Assembly (NCBI GenBank): GCA_035048485.1
Contig: CM068586.1
Span: forward strand, 34,226,563-34,290,562
Length of the DNA: 64,000 nt
Direction: 5' to 3'
Source of the DNA: Pteria penguin
Lineage: Eukaryota > Mollusca > Bivalvia > Pterioida > Pteriidae
Under the pieces are notes generated by a model. It ran no database searches. It saw nothing but the letters and a program-made list of their open reading frames with translations, and was not told the DNA's origin. The position numbers and the translations under genes were made by a program. Shown here piece after piece: positions 10,936 to 23,514 of this stretch. Position 1 is the first letter of the stretch. Each line of letters begins with the position of its first letter.

Positions 10936-13748
10936 CGAAATGTAAACGACTGTTTTTGATGTAAAAGAAGTATACATCAGTATTCATGTTCTATCAAGCT
11001 GACAGTATGTATTAAATAACAGACTGAAACACGGATTTTATACAAGAAAATGATAGCGACGTTTCATTATTTGGCACTCTGATCTAGATGCTTTAGTACA
11101 GAGACATTTATCAACTCACCCTATTTATCTGTTTAAAAATGAAAAATATATTATACATATACAAGGTATCTCGATTGCATTAACTGCATGATTTGAAGTT
11201 AAAGTGCAATAATTCTGTATATTTTGTATCGGGACTGCTTTTAACCGTATCTTCAAGAAAAAGTGTTTGCTTAACATTTGAGAATTTTCATAATAATGGA
11301 GCATTTTCTATCTATAAATTTTGAAATATGTGTTCTTCGATTTTCTCGCTTTTATGGCGAATGAGAACGATGCTGATGAAAACCACACCAACTAGGGTAC
11401 TTTATGTGACCATCCAATATGTCGGCTTATGATGTCTTTTTACGTGTAAATTTCAATTTCATCTGTGTGTCCGTTATGACTTTCATCATACAGCTAAGTC
11501 AGATGTCTGTCCTTTTTAATTAATACTTTTCCCCTTGAAAACATCGTATATTTGTCAAGGTTCATTTCAATTTTGTACCAGAATACACATTCATTCATGA
11601 TAAGGAAGTCCTAATAATTTGTGTGCTATAAAATTCAAACTGTTTTCCTTCTTCGTTGTCTTATTTTACTCCATGCTTCTAATTTTGTATCCGTCGTGAT
11701 GTGACTATGATGAAAATATGAATTCTGGTTTTTTAACCTGTGTATACTTACGCCATATAACACCAGACGATATTCAAACATATAATTCTTCTCTTGAATC
11801 GATGCATATAAATGTATTTCGGTACCTACTGTCTACTAAAGTTTTGTGATATTTCATTCTTGTTTGACATTGTACCTAAATTACTTCACTAAATGATCAC
11901 CCTGCATTACAATCAAATAATTTTTGTGATGTACATGTAATGTATGATTTTTCATTTTTCTGCGAATCCGTGGCAACTGTTCTCATAAATCTGAATCTGC
12001 TAGAAAACTTCTCCCACAAAAACCACGAATATATTCTCGATTTAAACTCTATTATCTTACTAATATAAACTTCAGTGATTTCTTGTTCGAATCAGAGTGT
12101 TCCTTCAGAAAACATTAAAAAATTGTTGATAAAGTTTGTATCTTATCAGATTTTAAATGAGGGTCAAATTAAGAGAGACTAAAATAATTGTAAACGTCAA
12201 TTAAATCTTTGTTATTCTATACTATTGTTTAAGCAGCTAGTATTCACATATACTTACTATATCGGTAATGTGCGATAACCATAGGTACTTTGCATATAAA
12301 AATTGAAGTCTATTTTAGAATAAGCACTCATCAGTTCTTTATCAATATTTATTATCACAGTTAGCTTTAGCCACATGTTTAGACAACAAGTTGTCTTCTT
12401 TCTTCTTCCTTGGTATTTCCCCCTCGTATTTATTATCGCTCCGGTCTTTTGTTTGCATAGGTTTCTTTGTAATATGGTTTTTCTTTATCAGCAATCCGAT
12501 CTGGTGCATTTACTAGTTATTCATATTTGATTTTACTAAATTTTGAATGAAAATGAAGTGTCTTATATTTTGACATTCAGTTCCATATACAATTAAGTGA
12601 ATTAAGATGTCCATATTTACCTTAAATCTTCATTTTGTTGGTATGTCATTTTATTACCTTTAGATATGAAAGTGAAGAGCAGTCTCATAAAAAGGACTAC
12701 TAACAATAGAAACGATATGTCTGATTCCCTTTTCCTTTCGTCCCTTGTTATACCATTATGGCTTTGGTGATTATTTATTAGAATAGATTCGTGTCATTTA
12801 TTGGTATCCCCCTTTTTTTTAATACGATTGGATCGTTTATTGACTTTATAGTATATTTGCCTTTAATACGTAGATTTTTCTGTAAATCTTTACAATCAGT
12901 GTCTTTGTTTTATCATATTGAGGGAATATTTAGTGACATAGAAACCTTGAATCGCCTTTTGTATAAAGTATGTATACACTATTAATTTCTTAGCGACAGT
13001 TCAATTATGCACTTTGTACAAAATCTCTTCGAAAAGAATTCTTAAGTCAAAAGTGAAACCGATCTTTGAAATATAATGATAAAATATAAATCCTTGAATA
13101 TTCCTTATCCTGTATTTCTGATTGCATACTCAAAATTTGATAGTTGATGTGTGGGATCTTGGTACAACAATACTTTGATGCAACACCTTGCATGCATGAA
13201 TATTCTTTATCAACTTTAATTATCTAAATCCTTTGATTCTCAAACATATAAAACAATAGAGCATTAAAGTACACATATGTTTGATAAATCATACGCAGTA
13301 TATGTAGGCAGCATCTAGAGGCTATGTAGTATTTGCATCAGACTTGCAAAACAAAAGAAATTTGAACAACATTTATTGCTCTGCTTAACATTCAATATTT
13401 TGCAAAAAAGTATACATCAGTCCTCATGTACTATTCTATAATACTAAGCATGTACTTACTCAATGACCGACTAAAATAGCTTTTATAAATTGAAATTAAA
13501 GAATGCTGTTCAATTCCATATTTTAATATTTGGCACTCTGATCTTTATTCATTAATCTGTTGATCTCCTTTATTCTTAATAAATGAAACATAAATTTTTC
13601 ATCTCAGTTGTCCTGGAAAATTTACAATGCAACAATATTACATATCTTTTGTTCGAAACTACATTAATAATAGCAAATATCTAAACCGAAATGTAATCAG
13701 GGACAGTATCAATGAATATGATTATTTCAAATCCTATCACATTGCATT

Positions 13749-13862
13749 CTTGTCCACTGTGGTACATTGTTGTTAGTGGTATATTCCTATGACACCAGTT
13801 ACCATCTTGTCCACTGTGGTACATTGTTGTTAGTGGCATAGGCCTATGACACCAGTTACTTT
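13749..13862 (+). repeat. 57-bp direct tandem duplication
   Basis: The phrase 'cttgtccactgtggtacatt' through 'gacaccagttac' occurs twice, offset by 57 bp. Other units have it once at this place. Confidence 0.9.
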
Positions 13863-14447
13863 CGTTTTTTACATTGGTAAATCCTTTAATTCTTTAACAT
13901 TTGCATGAGTTTTTCTGTAGTCCACTATTTGATTAACATTATCAAATGCTTCTGATGTAAATGAAATTTAACAATAGTCTATGAAGGTATTTAATCGAAG
14001 TCATTCCAAAGTATATGTAGGTATGTATTAAAGCTCTCTCTACTTTGAGCGCCTTTTATGCGTACACTATAGAATGAACATCATGTTCTATGTATGATGA
14101 TGTTCGTCTCAGGAGACTTGTACAGAAAGTTAAATAAGTGCACATAAAAATCCAGTTTTTTCCCATGTGCAGCTTTGTGCTTATCAAAGGGAGATAATGC
14201 GCCCATATATTCAATTTTCACACATTGAAAAATACATGTACAAGATTCATTCGACAATTTTTGTTTTTATTTCACTTGCATCGTTGTTATGATGAATATC
14301 TGGTCGTGTAAAAAATCCTAAATACTAAACATGTTTCCACCTTCTTCGACATGTTTAACTGTAATTCTAATATTCAATTTGTTAAGAAAAGAAAGGGGTA
14401 GTGGTAAGGTTTAGCCTGTATATTTTCATTTCTCCGGTAGCTAAAAC

Positions 14448-14452
<5 letters not shown>

Positions 14453-14498
<46 letters not shown>
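14453..14498 (+). repeat. (CT)n microsatellite, unit 1 spacer
   Basis: About 22 uninterrupted TC dinucleotides, followed by 'gtgtgg'. The same position is a C/CT/TG tract in every younger unit. Confidence 0.95.
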
Positions 14499-14502
<4 letters not shown>

Positions 14503-15660
14503 GAACAGTCAGTGTTTATTTGCATATATATCGAAATATATGCGGCATTACCTTTACTTACTACCTATATTAGTAATTTATGTAAATTTAACGGATTTTG
14601 TATTAAAACACTTTATGTGTTTGTCATTGTTAGAATTTCTATGAAATGAAGTATATATATCTAGGATAAAATATTTTGATGGCAATATTTGTAGTTGTAG
14701 AAAAATATAAGGACGGTGACGTCCCCTTCCCCCTTATTTTTAATATTTGAATTAATTTAAATGCACTAGAAATATTCATAGCTGCCACTGTTGCATTTAA
14801 TTCATGGGAAATGTCCCTAAGGGAAATATGATGCATCCAATACATGCTGCTGTTAAAAACATACTGTAAACTTATTCGTTCTCCGATATACAAAATTTAT
14901 GTGGGTTTCATAAGTATTATGAACTCGTAAAACAATTGTAGGGTAATTAATATTCTACATTTACCAATTGTTACAGTAAAAACATACATACATGTATTGT
15001 CCCTGAAGCATTTTTCGGGTTTATCTTCGATCATTAATTCTTCCAAAGGTATAAATATCGCTTCATTGCTCATATACAATACACCTAGCAGGACATAAGA
15101 AAGGTAAGTGTGAATTTTCAAGAGGTACATATCTAAGGCCAACAATGTAATTTACTTTGATATTTTATACGTTAAGTAAAATGATATGAAATCGAGCTGT
15201 AGTAAGTTATGAAAGTCTATTCTACAAGATAAGATAGAAATATGGGCTATCTGTTCGGTATATGATAGAATTATTGTAACAATTATTAATGATGTTAAAG
15301 AAATTTTCTGTTTCTATGTAGTGAATTCCTTTCATTTTGAATAGATTTGTTATGCTTATGTACATCAATTTTCGATGATAGTTCGCTTAACGCATTGCTT
15401 TTGAATTATAGAATACATGGAAAATATCTTGTTAAATTTTAAAACATCACTTTTAATCGCATTGAATTTTGATTTTATTGATACATTCATCTGCGCTGCT
15501 TTGATGTAGAAACAATATCAAAATCAGGAATCATGCAATTTTATCAAGATCATTTCCATGTTTCATTTAGTCAATGCAGTGATGTTTTACAGAACAAAGA
15601 AATAATTACATGTACAATAATTATCTTGTTTTCCCACTTTAGAAATCTTCAGCTATCAAT

Positions 15661-16442
15661 ATGTATTCCCTGGTGTTCCTCGGTATCCTAGCGGTGATGC
15701 TAACAACACCGTACAATACAGTTGCACAGAATAGATCAAGTGAGCAATACCTTAACATATCAATGAAAGCGGTAATGTGTTACACAGGAACACAATATAG
15801 CCTGTCACATCTCACGTCTGAATTTGTTTTTATGGTGTTGATTAAGGAGTAATCATTTTGGGAGTGGCATAGATATTTTGCACTAAATCAAAGCCCCTAA
15901 TATTGTGAAAATCAAGTAAAAGATGACTCCCAAATAAAAACAATTTTTTTAAAAAATACATCACCCTTTCCGATCTATATCAATGATACCAAATGTGGAT
16001 TGAAATTTGATGATTTTTTTTCACAGATTGGTCAACGTATGGTGGGGGAGGAGGAAAGTTTTTTACTGACAGAGGCATAGCAAATTCCAAGATTACAGGA
16101 ATCGCGATGGAATGTGGGCGATATTTGTCGTCCATTCAAGTACGCTATGGTAGTCGTTGGGGGAAAAGGCATGGATGGAAAAGTTACCAATTATGTAAGG
16201 ATTGGGACAGGGGAAAGAAGGTCTACTATGGACTCTGGCGATGGGAATACATAACGGGAGCATTTGTCACATATGATAAGTATGTGCGCTCCATCACATG
16301 GAAAACAAACAGGAGAACACTTCCAACATGCGGAACCAGAGCTGGAAGGCAAGCCAACGTTAATGGAAGGCGACTGAAATTTATCGCAGGGAAAAGTGGG
16401 TGTATCGTCGATCGGCTATCCCTATACTGGCCACGTTTTTAA
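15661..16442 (+). CDS. ZG16/jacalin-like secreted lectin, copy 2 (intact)
   Basis: Exon 1 is 15661-15739, with donor 'a|gtgagc'. The intron is 287 nt and ends 'tttttttcacag'. Exon 2 is 16027-16442. Joining them splits codon 27 (A|AT, Asn) and gives 164 aa. Residues 1-22 form a signal peptide with a likely cut after 'NTVA'. A glycine-rich loop 'YGGGGGKFF' (31-39), 'SIQVRYG' (62-68), 'YITGAFVTYD' (101-110) and 'FIAGKSGCIVDRLSLYW' (145-161) match the jacalin fold in ZG16 order. In that family the GG loop and the Asp of the GxSGxxxD loop (here D155) bind sugar. Four Cys (56, 83, 128, 152) and many Lys/Arg suggest a disulfide-stabilised basic secreted lectin, perhaps for mucus or innate defence (inference). 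AATAAA lies at 16467. Specific residues are A11, R58, W99 and K111. Confidence 0.88.
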
Positions 16443-16952
16443 ATTTATGTGCTAAACATGTCTTGAAATAAATTCTATTGCAATGAATTTTTAATGAATT
16501 CTATCTTTTGAAATATGCAATGCATTTGTTTCTTGCCCTTATTATTCAATAATGTACAATTTTCCGTAAAGCTCAAGTAAGAAAATTGTGAAATATGTAA
16601 AATATAAAATATAACCGAATCAAAATGTGCAGGCAATATGATATAATAAGAAGAGAATACATGTATGTTTAAGTAAAACGACTCTTGAATAGTGCACGGT
16701 TCCATTCTTATTCCAGGTTAAGACTTATATAAAATTCATTAATATTTCTACAGAAATATCTTGAAGAATGTATTTGAAAAATCAAATCTTACGACAATTT
16801 TCAGTAAACACTTCTGTTTTTGAAAGGTAAGCTAATAAAATATAACTGTTTTCTAAGCTACCTCGTTCATAATGATTCTTAGCACATTCGCTCGTAAATA
16901 CAACACATAACATAAAGGTTTGACTGTTTAATGGCAGTTCTGATTTATTTAT

Positions 16953-17807
16953 TTAGTGCCCATATGAATCCCAATAATCTGTCTTGCCATTTAATTGTAA
17001 ATAAATATTATCCATCAAAAATGTGATGGCATTAAACAACTCAGTACAAGTCCAGTTTTTATAATTATCATATTGTTTGTTAGAGAAAAATCCCGATGTA
17101 ACTGCAGTACAGATGTATGATTTAGATTCTCTGTTGAAACACCAGCGTATGAGAGACAACAATTTGGTTTTGATTAGGTCATGAGGTAGAGAGGTATATA
17201 GTCTCGAAATATCAGTAGTAGAAACTTTATTTGCCTTAAAATCTCTCAAAGGGAATTTTTCAATGACTTCGTTAGAAGTTTTGATAGATCAAAAGTAATT
17301 GACGTTACTATTGCTAAAACAGTATTACAACACTTGATAACATGGTCTTTAACTGTAGTGAGAGCGGAGGTAATATGTTTAGAAAGCACATTTGTACAGC
17401 AATGACTAGAATTGGATATAAAACGTGATTTATATAGATTTTTGTGTAACTTGAGAAGCCAATACATAGCTGAGCAAGAGCAGTTAGCGGACGTGCGGCA
17501 TGGTAGGCAGAAAGCGATTGCAGAACATTTTAATCAACCGGACCATGATGATTCGGACTTCTGTATAGTCATTTTAGAAAGTACTTCGATCGGTCCAGGT
17601 ATTATCGCAAAATCAAAGAATTATTCTGAATTGAACTACTCAACACCATGTCATCCGGTTTTAACAAAAAAATCGCAACTTGGTGTACTTTGGCCGGATT
17701 ACTGGCCAAAACTGGCCTGCTGTAGACCGAAGAATCGTATACCACTGATACATGCGAATGACGTGAAGGTGACTCTAACAAGATGGCGCGCTGACGTTAT
17801 CGTTTGA
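16953..17807. mobile_element. Retroelement remnant, unit 2: RT (-) joined to inverted + fragment
   Basis: The RT half lies on - at 17467-17246 and 17249-16953 in two frames. The + half is the longest open version in the array (17412-17807), containing 'DVRHGRQKAIAEHFNQPDHD', which resembles the end of a GIY-YIG endonuclease domain. The first ~18 codons of that + frame are only the antisense of the RT half, so the true inverted joint is near 17467. About 510 bp of lectin 3' flank (16443-16952) separates it from copy 2. Confidence 0.62.
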
Positions 17808-18120
17808 TTCTCCAACATTTTAAAAGCAATAAAGCTTAAATGTAAACAGATGTTTTATAAAACATACGCGGAATATGTAAAATGCGCCTAAAAGCTATAT
17901 GATATTTACAGCAGACTTAGGAACGAAACGTAATGTGAACGCGACTTTTATTGCTTTACATAATATTTAATGTTATGCAATAATATATACGTTAGTACTT
18001 ATGTATTATCTGTACAATTACACTAGGCATGTACTTATTAAATGACTGATTGAAAATGGCTTTTAAGTATTAAATTTGAATAATGAAATTAATTTCATTT
18101 GGAACATTGATAAATATCGC
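17808..18120 (+). repeat. ~300-bp unit repeat, member 1
   Basis: Order of motifs: 'gattctccaacat', 'aaagcttaaatgtaaaca', 'cttacgcggaatatgtaaa'-like phrases, 'cagacttaggaacgaaacg', 'acttatgtattatctgtac', 'taaatgactgattgaaaatgg'. The same order recurs in members 2 and 3 of this spacer, with moderate identity. Confidence 0.65.
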
Positions 18121-18343
18121 CAAACCAACTAAATAATATAAGTAATAAATATAATAGAGGAACACAAAAGTCTTGTTATTGTTAATTATTAGTGTTTGAT
18201 AGATTTTGATGTAGATGTCTTAGGTCTTTCAGCTCAATATGGTATGGCGTTTTTGTCTTATATGAAATATGTCGAAGTATTTAATAAATAATGAAAATGA
18301 TTTCAGGTTTCCTTATTTGAAACTCTGATAAACTTAAATATCT

Positions 18344-18605
18344 AAATCCTTTAATTCTCCAACATACTAAAGAATAAAGTATTAATGTACAACACGTATC
18401 ATAATTCATACGCAAAATAGGTAGGCTGCATTTCTGACAAACTCACAAAACACACGAAATGTAAACGACTGTTATTGCTGTAAAAGAAGTGTACATCAGT
18501 ATTCATGTTCTATCATACTGACAGTATGTATTAAATAGCAGACTGAAACACGGATTTTATACAAGAAAATGATAGCGACGTTTCATTATTTGGCACTCTG
18601 ATCTA
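18344..18605 (+). repeat. ~300-bp unit repeat, member 2
   Basis: Motifs: 'tctaaatcctttaattctcc', 'acacgtatcataattcatac', 'aggtaggctgca', 'catcagtattcatgttctat', 'agactgaaacacggatttta', 'atttggcactctgatct'. It is collinear with members 1 and 3. Confidence 0.65.
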
Positions 18606-19588
18606 GATGCTTTAGTACAGAGAGAAAAACCTGCAGACATTTATCAACTCACCCTATTTGTCTGTTTAAAAATGAAAAATACATTACACATATACAAGGT
18701 ATCTCGATTGCATTAACTGCATGATTTGAAGTTAAAGTGCAATAATTCTGTATATTTTGTATCGGGACTGCTTTTAACCGTATCTTCAAGAAAAAAAATC
18801 TTTGCTTAACATTTGAGAATTTTCATTATATCATGATGGAGCATGTGTTCTTCGATTTTCTCGCTTTTGTGGCGAATGAGAACGATGTGCCAGAAAACCG
18901 CTTAACAACATTAAATAGGGTACTTTTTGTGACCATCCAGTATGTCGGCTTATGTTGTCTTTTTACGTGTAAATTGCAATTTCATCTTTGTGTCCGTAAT
19001 GACTCTCATCATACAGCTTAGTCAGATGTCTGTTCTTTTTAATTAATACTTTTTTTCCTTCAAAACATCGTATATTAATCAAGGTTCATGTCAACTTTGT
19101 ACCAAAATGCACATTCATTCATGATAAGGAAGTGGTAATAATTTGTGTGCTATAAAATTCACACTGTTTCTTCGTTGTCTTATTTTACTCCATGCTTTTA
19201 ATGTTGTATCCGTCGTGATATGACTATGATTAAAATATCAATTCTGGATTTTTAAGCAGTGTATACTTAAGCCGTACATGTAGTGTATGATTTTTCATTT
19301 TTCTGTGAATCCGTGGCAACTGTTCTCATAAATCTGAATCCGCTAGAAAACTTCTCCTACAAAAAACCACGAATATATTCTCGATTTAAACTCTATTATC
19401 TTACTAATATAAACTTCAGTGATTTCTTTTTCGAATCAGAAATTGTTGATAAAAGTTTGCATCTTATCAGATTTTAGGAGAGACTAAAATAATTGTAAAC
19501 GTCCATTAAATATTTGTTATTCTATACTATTGTTTAAGCAGCTAGTATTCACATATACTTACTATATGGGTAATGTGCGATAACCATC

Positions 19589-20145
19589 GCCCGCATACGG
19601 CGTATTCATATCTCAGTTAATACGTTATTCCAGAGCATGTTCAAATTACAATGACTTTGTTCTGAGGGCTAGGCGACTTTCAGTTAAGCTGCTCAACCAG
19701 GATTATATATGTGCTAGACTAGCATCGTCACTGAGGAAGTTCTACGGTCGTTACGAGACTCTTATTACTCCATATGATATCTCGTTATCCAGAATTTTAA
19801 ATGATATTCTGGACTGAGACCGATTCCGGTCACTTTACACAGATTTGACACCTTCTATACTAGAAGGTTACCTACTTCGACTTCTCCATATATAAATACA
19901 TATGGAATTCACACGATTTGACTCTTTCTATGGGGTATATGTGACGGGTGTTGCTAGCAAACAGGAGATGCTCACTCTCCCCGGGCACCTGATCTCACTC
20001 CATCACAGGGGTTCACATATGCTCTTCAAGTAGACATATTTTGTTATTTTCCATTTGTTTTTCATTTTCACTGATTTTGTATGTCCTATGATTTCATGAT
20101 TTTTGGACTTGTGGTTTGGATTTATCCATCATCTTTACATTGCAT
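19589..20145 (+). mobile_element. 5'-truncated retroelement: RT C-terminal 74 codons plus 3' UTR
   Basis: An open frame 19596-19817 reads 'YGVFISQLIRYSRACSNYND', then 'ARRLSVKLLNQ', 'SSLRKFYGRYETL' and a TGA. This is the C-terminal signature of an invertebrate RT family, probably Penelope-like. The ~330-nt UTR holds 'gtgacgggtgttgctagc', 'aggagatgctcactctcccc' and a hairpin 'accttctatactagaaggt'. The insertion replaces a few bases between 'gcgataaccat' and 'ttgcatataaaaatt', which are nearly adjacent in other units. Its terminal 66 bp reappear inverted at 57189-57254. Confidence 0.85.
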
Positions 20146-21059
20146 ATAAAAATTGAAGTCTATTTTTAGAATAAGCACTAGTCAGTTCTTTATCAATATT
20201 TATGATTACAGTCAGCTTTAGTCACATGTTGAGACAACAAGTTGTCTTCTTTGTTCTTCCTTGGTATTTCCCCTCGTATTTATTATTGTTCCGGTCTTTT
20301 GTTCGCATAGGGTTCTTTGTAAAATGGTTTTTCTTTATCAGCAATCCGATCTGGTACATTTACCAGTTATTAATATTTAATTTTACTAAATTTTGAATGA
20401 AAATGAAGTGTCTTATATTTTGAAATTCAGTTCCATATAAAATTAAGTGAATTAAGATCATTAAAATCTTCATTTTGTTGGTATGTCATTTTATTACCTT
20501 TAGATATGAAAGTGAAGAGCAGTCTCAGATAAAGGACTACTGACAATAGAAACGATATGTCTGATTCCCTTTTCCTTTCGTCCCTTGTTATACCATTATG
20601 GCTTTGGTGATTATTTATTACAATTGATTCGTATCATTTATTGGTATCCCGTTTTTCTGTAATACGATTGGATAGTTTATTGACTTGATAGTATATTTGC
20701 CTTTAATACGTAGATTTCCTTGTTAAATCTTTACAATCATTGTCTTTGTTTTATCATACTGAGGGAATATTTAGTGACATAGAAACCTTGAATCGTCTTT
20801 TGCATAACGTATGTATACCTTATTAATTTCTTAGCGACAGTTCAATTATGCACTTTGTACAAAATCTCTTCGAGAGGAATTCTTAAGTCAAAAGTGAAAC
20901 AGATCTTTGAAATATAATGATATAATATAAATCCTTGAATATTCCTTATCCTGTATTTCTGATTGCATACTCAAAATTTGATAGTTGATGTGTGGGATCT
21001 TGGTACAACAATACTTTGATGCAACATCTTGCATGCATGAATATTCTTTATCAACTTTA

Positions 21060-21385
21060 ATTATCTGAATCCTTTGATTCTCAAACATATAAAACAATAG
21101 AGCATTAAAATACACACATGTTTGATAAATCATACGCAGTATATGTAGGCAGCATCCAGAGGCTATGTAGTATTTGCATCAGACTTACAAAACAAAAGAA
21201 ATTTGAACAACATTTTTTGCTTAACATTCAATATTTTGCGAAAAAAATTATACATCAGTCCTCATGTACTATTCTATAATATTAAGCAAGTACTTAGTCA
21301 ATGACCGACTAAAATAGGTTTTATAAATTGATATTAAGAATGCTGTTTAATTCCATGTTTTAATATTTGGCACTCTGATCTTTAT
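21060..21385 (+). repeat. ~300-bp unit repeat, member 3
   Basis: Motifs: 'tctgaatcctttgattctc', 'acatgtttgataaatcatac', 'tatgtaggcagcatccagag', 'catcagtcctcatgtactat', 'aatgaccgactaaaatagg', 'atttggcactctgatct'. This member is kept in every unit (for example 5008-5345, 13205-13540, 27160-27475). Confidence 0.7.
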
Positions 21386-22261
21386 TCATTAATCTGTTGA
21401 TTAAAACCGGAAACATGTCTTAACTCATCTCCTTTAATCTTAATAAATGAAACATATATTTTTCATCTCAACTGTCCTGGAAAATTTACAATGCAACAGT
21501 ACTACATATCTTTTGTTCGAAACTACATTAATAATAGCAAATATCTAAATCCACGTGTAATCAGGGACAGTATCAATAAATGTCATTAGTTAAAATTATA
21601 TCACATTGCCTTCTTGTCCACTGTGGTACATTGTTGTTAGTGGCATAGTCCTATGACACCAGTTACTTTCGTCTTTTACATTGATAAAGCCTTCAAGTCT
21701 TTAAAATTTGCATGAGTTTTTCTGTGGTCCACTATTTGATTAACATTTTCAAATGCTTCTGATGGAATTGAAATTAAAGAATTGTCTATGAAGGTATTTA
21801 ATCGAAGTCATTCCAAAGTATATGTAGGTATGTATTAAAGCTCTCTCTACTTTGAGCGCCTTTAAGTCATACACTATCGGATGAAAATCATGTTCTATGT
21901 ATGATGATGTTCGTCTCAGGAGACTTGTACAGAAAGTTAAATAAGTGCACATAAAAATCCAGTTTTGTCTCATGTGCAGCTTTGTGCGTATCAAAGGGAG
22001 ATAATGCGCCCATATATTCAATTTTCGCGCATTGAAAAATATAAGAGTCATTCAAGAATTTTGTTTTTATTTCACTTGCATCGTTGTTATGATGAAAACC
22101 TGGTCGTGTAAAATTCCTAAATACTAAACATGTTTGGACCTTCTTGGACATGTTTAACTGTAATTCTAATATTCAATTTGTTAAGAAAAGAAAGGGGTAC
22201 TGGTAAAGTTTAGCCACTTTTGCCTGTATATTTTCATTTTTCCGGTAGCTAAAACATATTA

Positions 22262-22264
22262 CCC

Positions 22265-22314
<50 letters not shown>

Positions 22315-22320
22315 GTGTGT
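22262..22320 (+). repeat. C/(CT)n/TG microsatellite, unit 2 spacer
   Basis: A short C run, then about 22 CT dinucleotides with one 'ttt' break, then 'gcgtgtgtgt'. Confidence 0.95.
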
Positions 22321-23514
22321 GTAACAGTCAGTGTTTATTTGCATATATATCGAAATATATGTGGCATTAACGTTACTTACTACCTTTATTACTACTTCAT
22401 GTAAATTTGAAATGTACTAGATTTTGTATTAAAACACTTTATGTGTTTGTCATTGTTAGAATTTCTATGAAATAAAGTATTTATATCTAGGATAACATAA
22501 CCTGATGGCAATATTTGATGTTGTAGAAAAATATAAGTACGGTGACGTACCCTCCCCCTCTATTTTTAATTTTTGAATTAATTACAATGCACTAGAAATA
22601 TTCATAGCTGCCACTGTTGCATTTATTTCGTGGAAAACGTCCGTAAGGGAAATATGATACATCCAATACATGCTGCTTTTAGAAACATACTGTAAACTTA
22701 TTCGTTCTCCGATATAAATAATTTATGTGGGTTTCATAAGTAATATGAACTCATAAAACAATTGTACGGTGATTAATATTCTACATTTACCAATTGTTAC
22801 AGTAAAAACATACATGTATCTATTGTCCCGGAAGCAATTTTCGGGTTTATCCTCGATCATAAATTCTTCCAAAGGTATAAATATCGCTTCATTGCTCATA
22901 TACAATACACCTAGCAGAACATAAGAAAGGTAAGTGTGAATTTTCTAGAGGTACATATCTAATTCCAACAATTGAATTTACTTTGATATTTTATACGTTA
23001 AGTAAAGTGATATGAAATCGAACTGTAATAAGCTAAGAAAGTCTATTCTACAAGACAAGATAGAAATATGTGCTATCTCTTTTGTATTTGAGAGAATTAT
23101 TGTAACAATTATAATTGATCTTAAAGAAATTTTCTGTTTCTATTTACTGAATTCCTTTCATTTTGATTAGATTTGTTATGCTTCTCTACATCAATTTTCG
23201 ATGATAGTTCGCTTAACGCATTCCTTTTCAATTATAGAATACATGGAAAATATCTTGTTAAATTTTAAAACAACAATTTTAATCGCATTGAATTTTGATT
23301 TTATTGATACATATTTATATGTTAACATATTTACTTTCATTCATCTGCGCTGCTTTGATGTAGAGACAAAATCAAAACCAGGAATCATGCAATTTTATCA
23401 AGATCATTTCCATGTTTCATTTAGTCAATGCAGTGATGTTTTACAGAACAAAGAAATAATTACATGTACAATAATTATCTTGTTTTCGGACTTCAGAAAT
23501 CTTCAGCTATCAAT

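Larger units (their letters stand above)
9841..15660. repeat. Array spacer between copies 1 and 2
   Basis: Holds three diverged copies of the ~300-bp unit repeat (about 9872-10150, 10393-11085 split by a retroelement, 13205-13540), a 57-bp direct duplication (13749-13862), a CT microsatellite and the lectin 5' flank. It lacks the 254-bp retroelement tail present after copies 3-7 (empty site 'gcataggtttctttgtaatatgg' near 12460). No gene recognised. Confidence 0.7.
17808..23514. repeat. Array spacer between copies 2 and 3
   Basis: Contains the clearest set of three diverged unit repeats (17808-18120, 18344-18605, 21060-21385), a 555-bp retroelement insertion, a microsatellite and the lectin 5' flank. 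About 220 bp present in other spacers is missing near 19272 (after 'tatacttaagcc'). The 254-bp retroelement tail is absent (empty site near 20310). No gene recognised. Confidence 0.7.
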
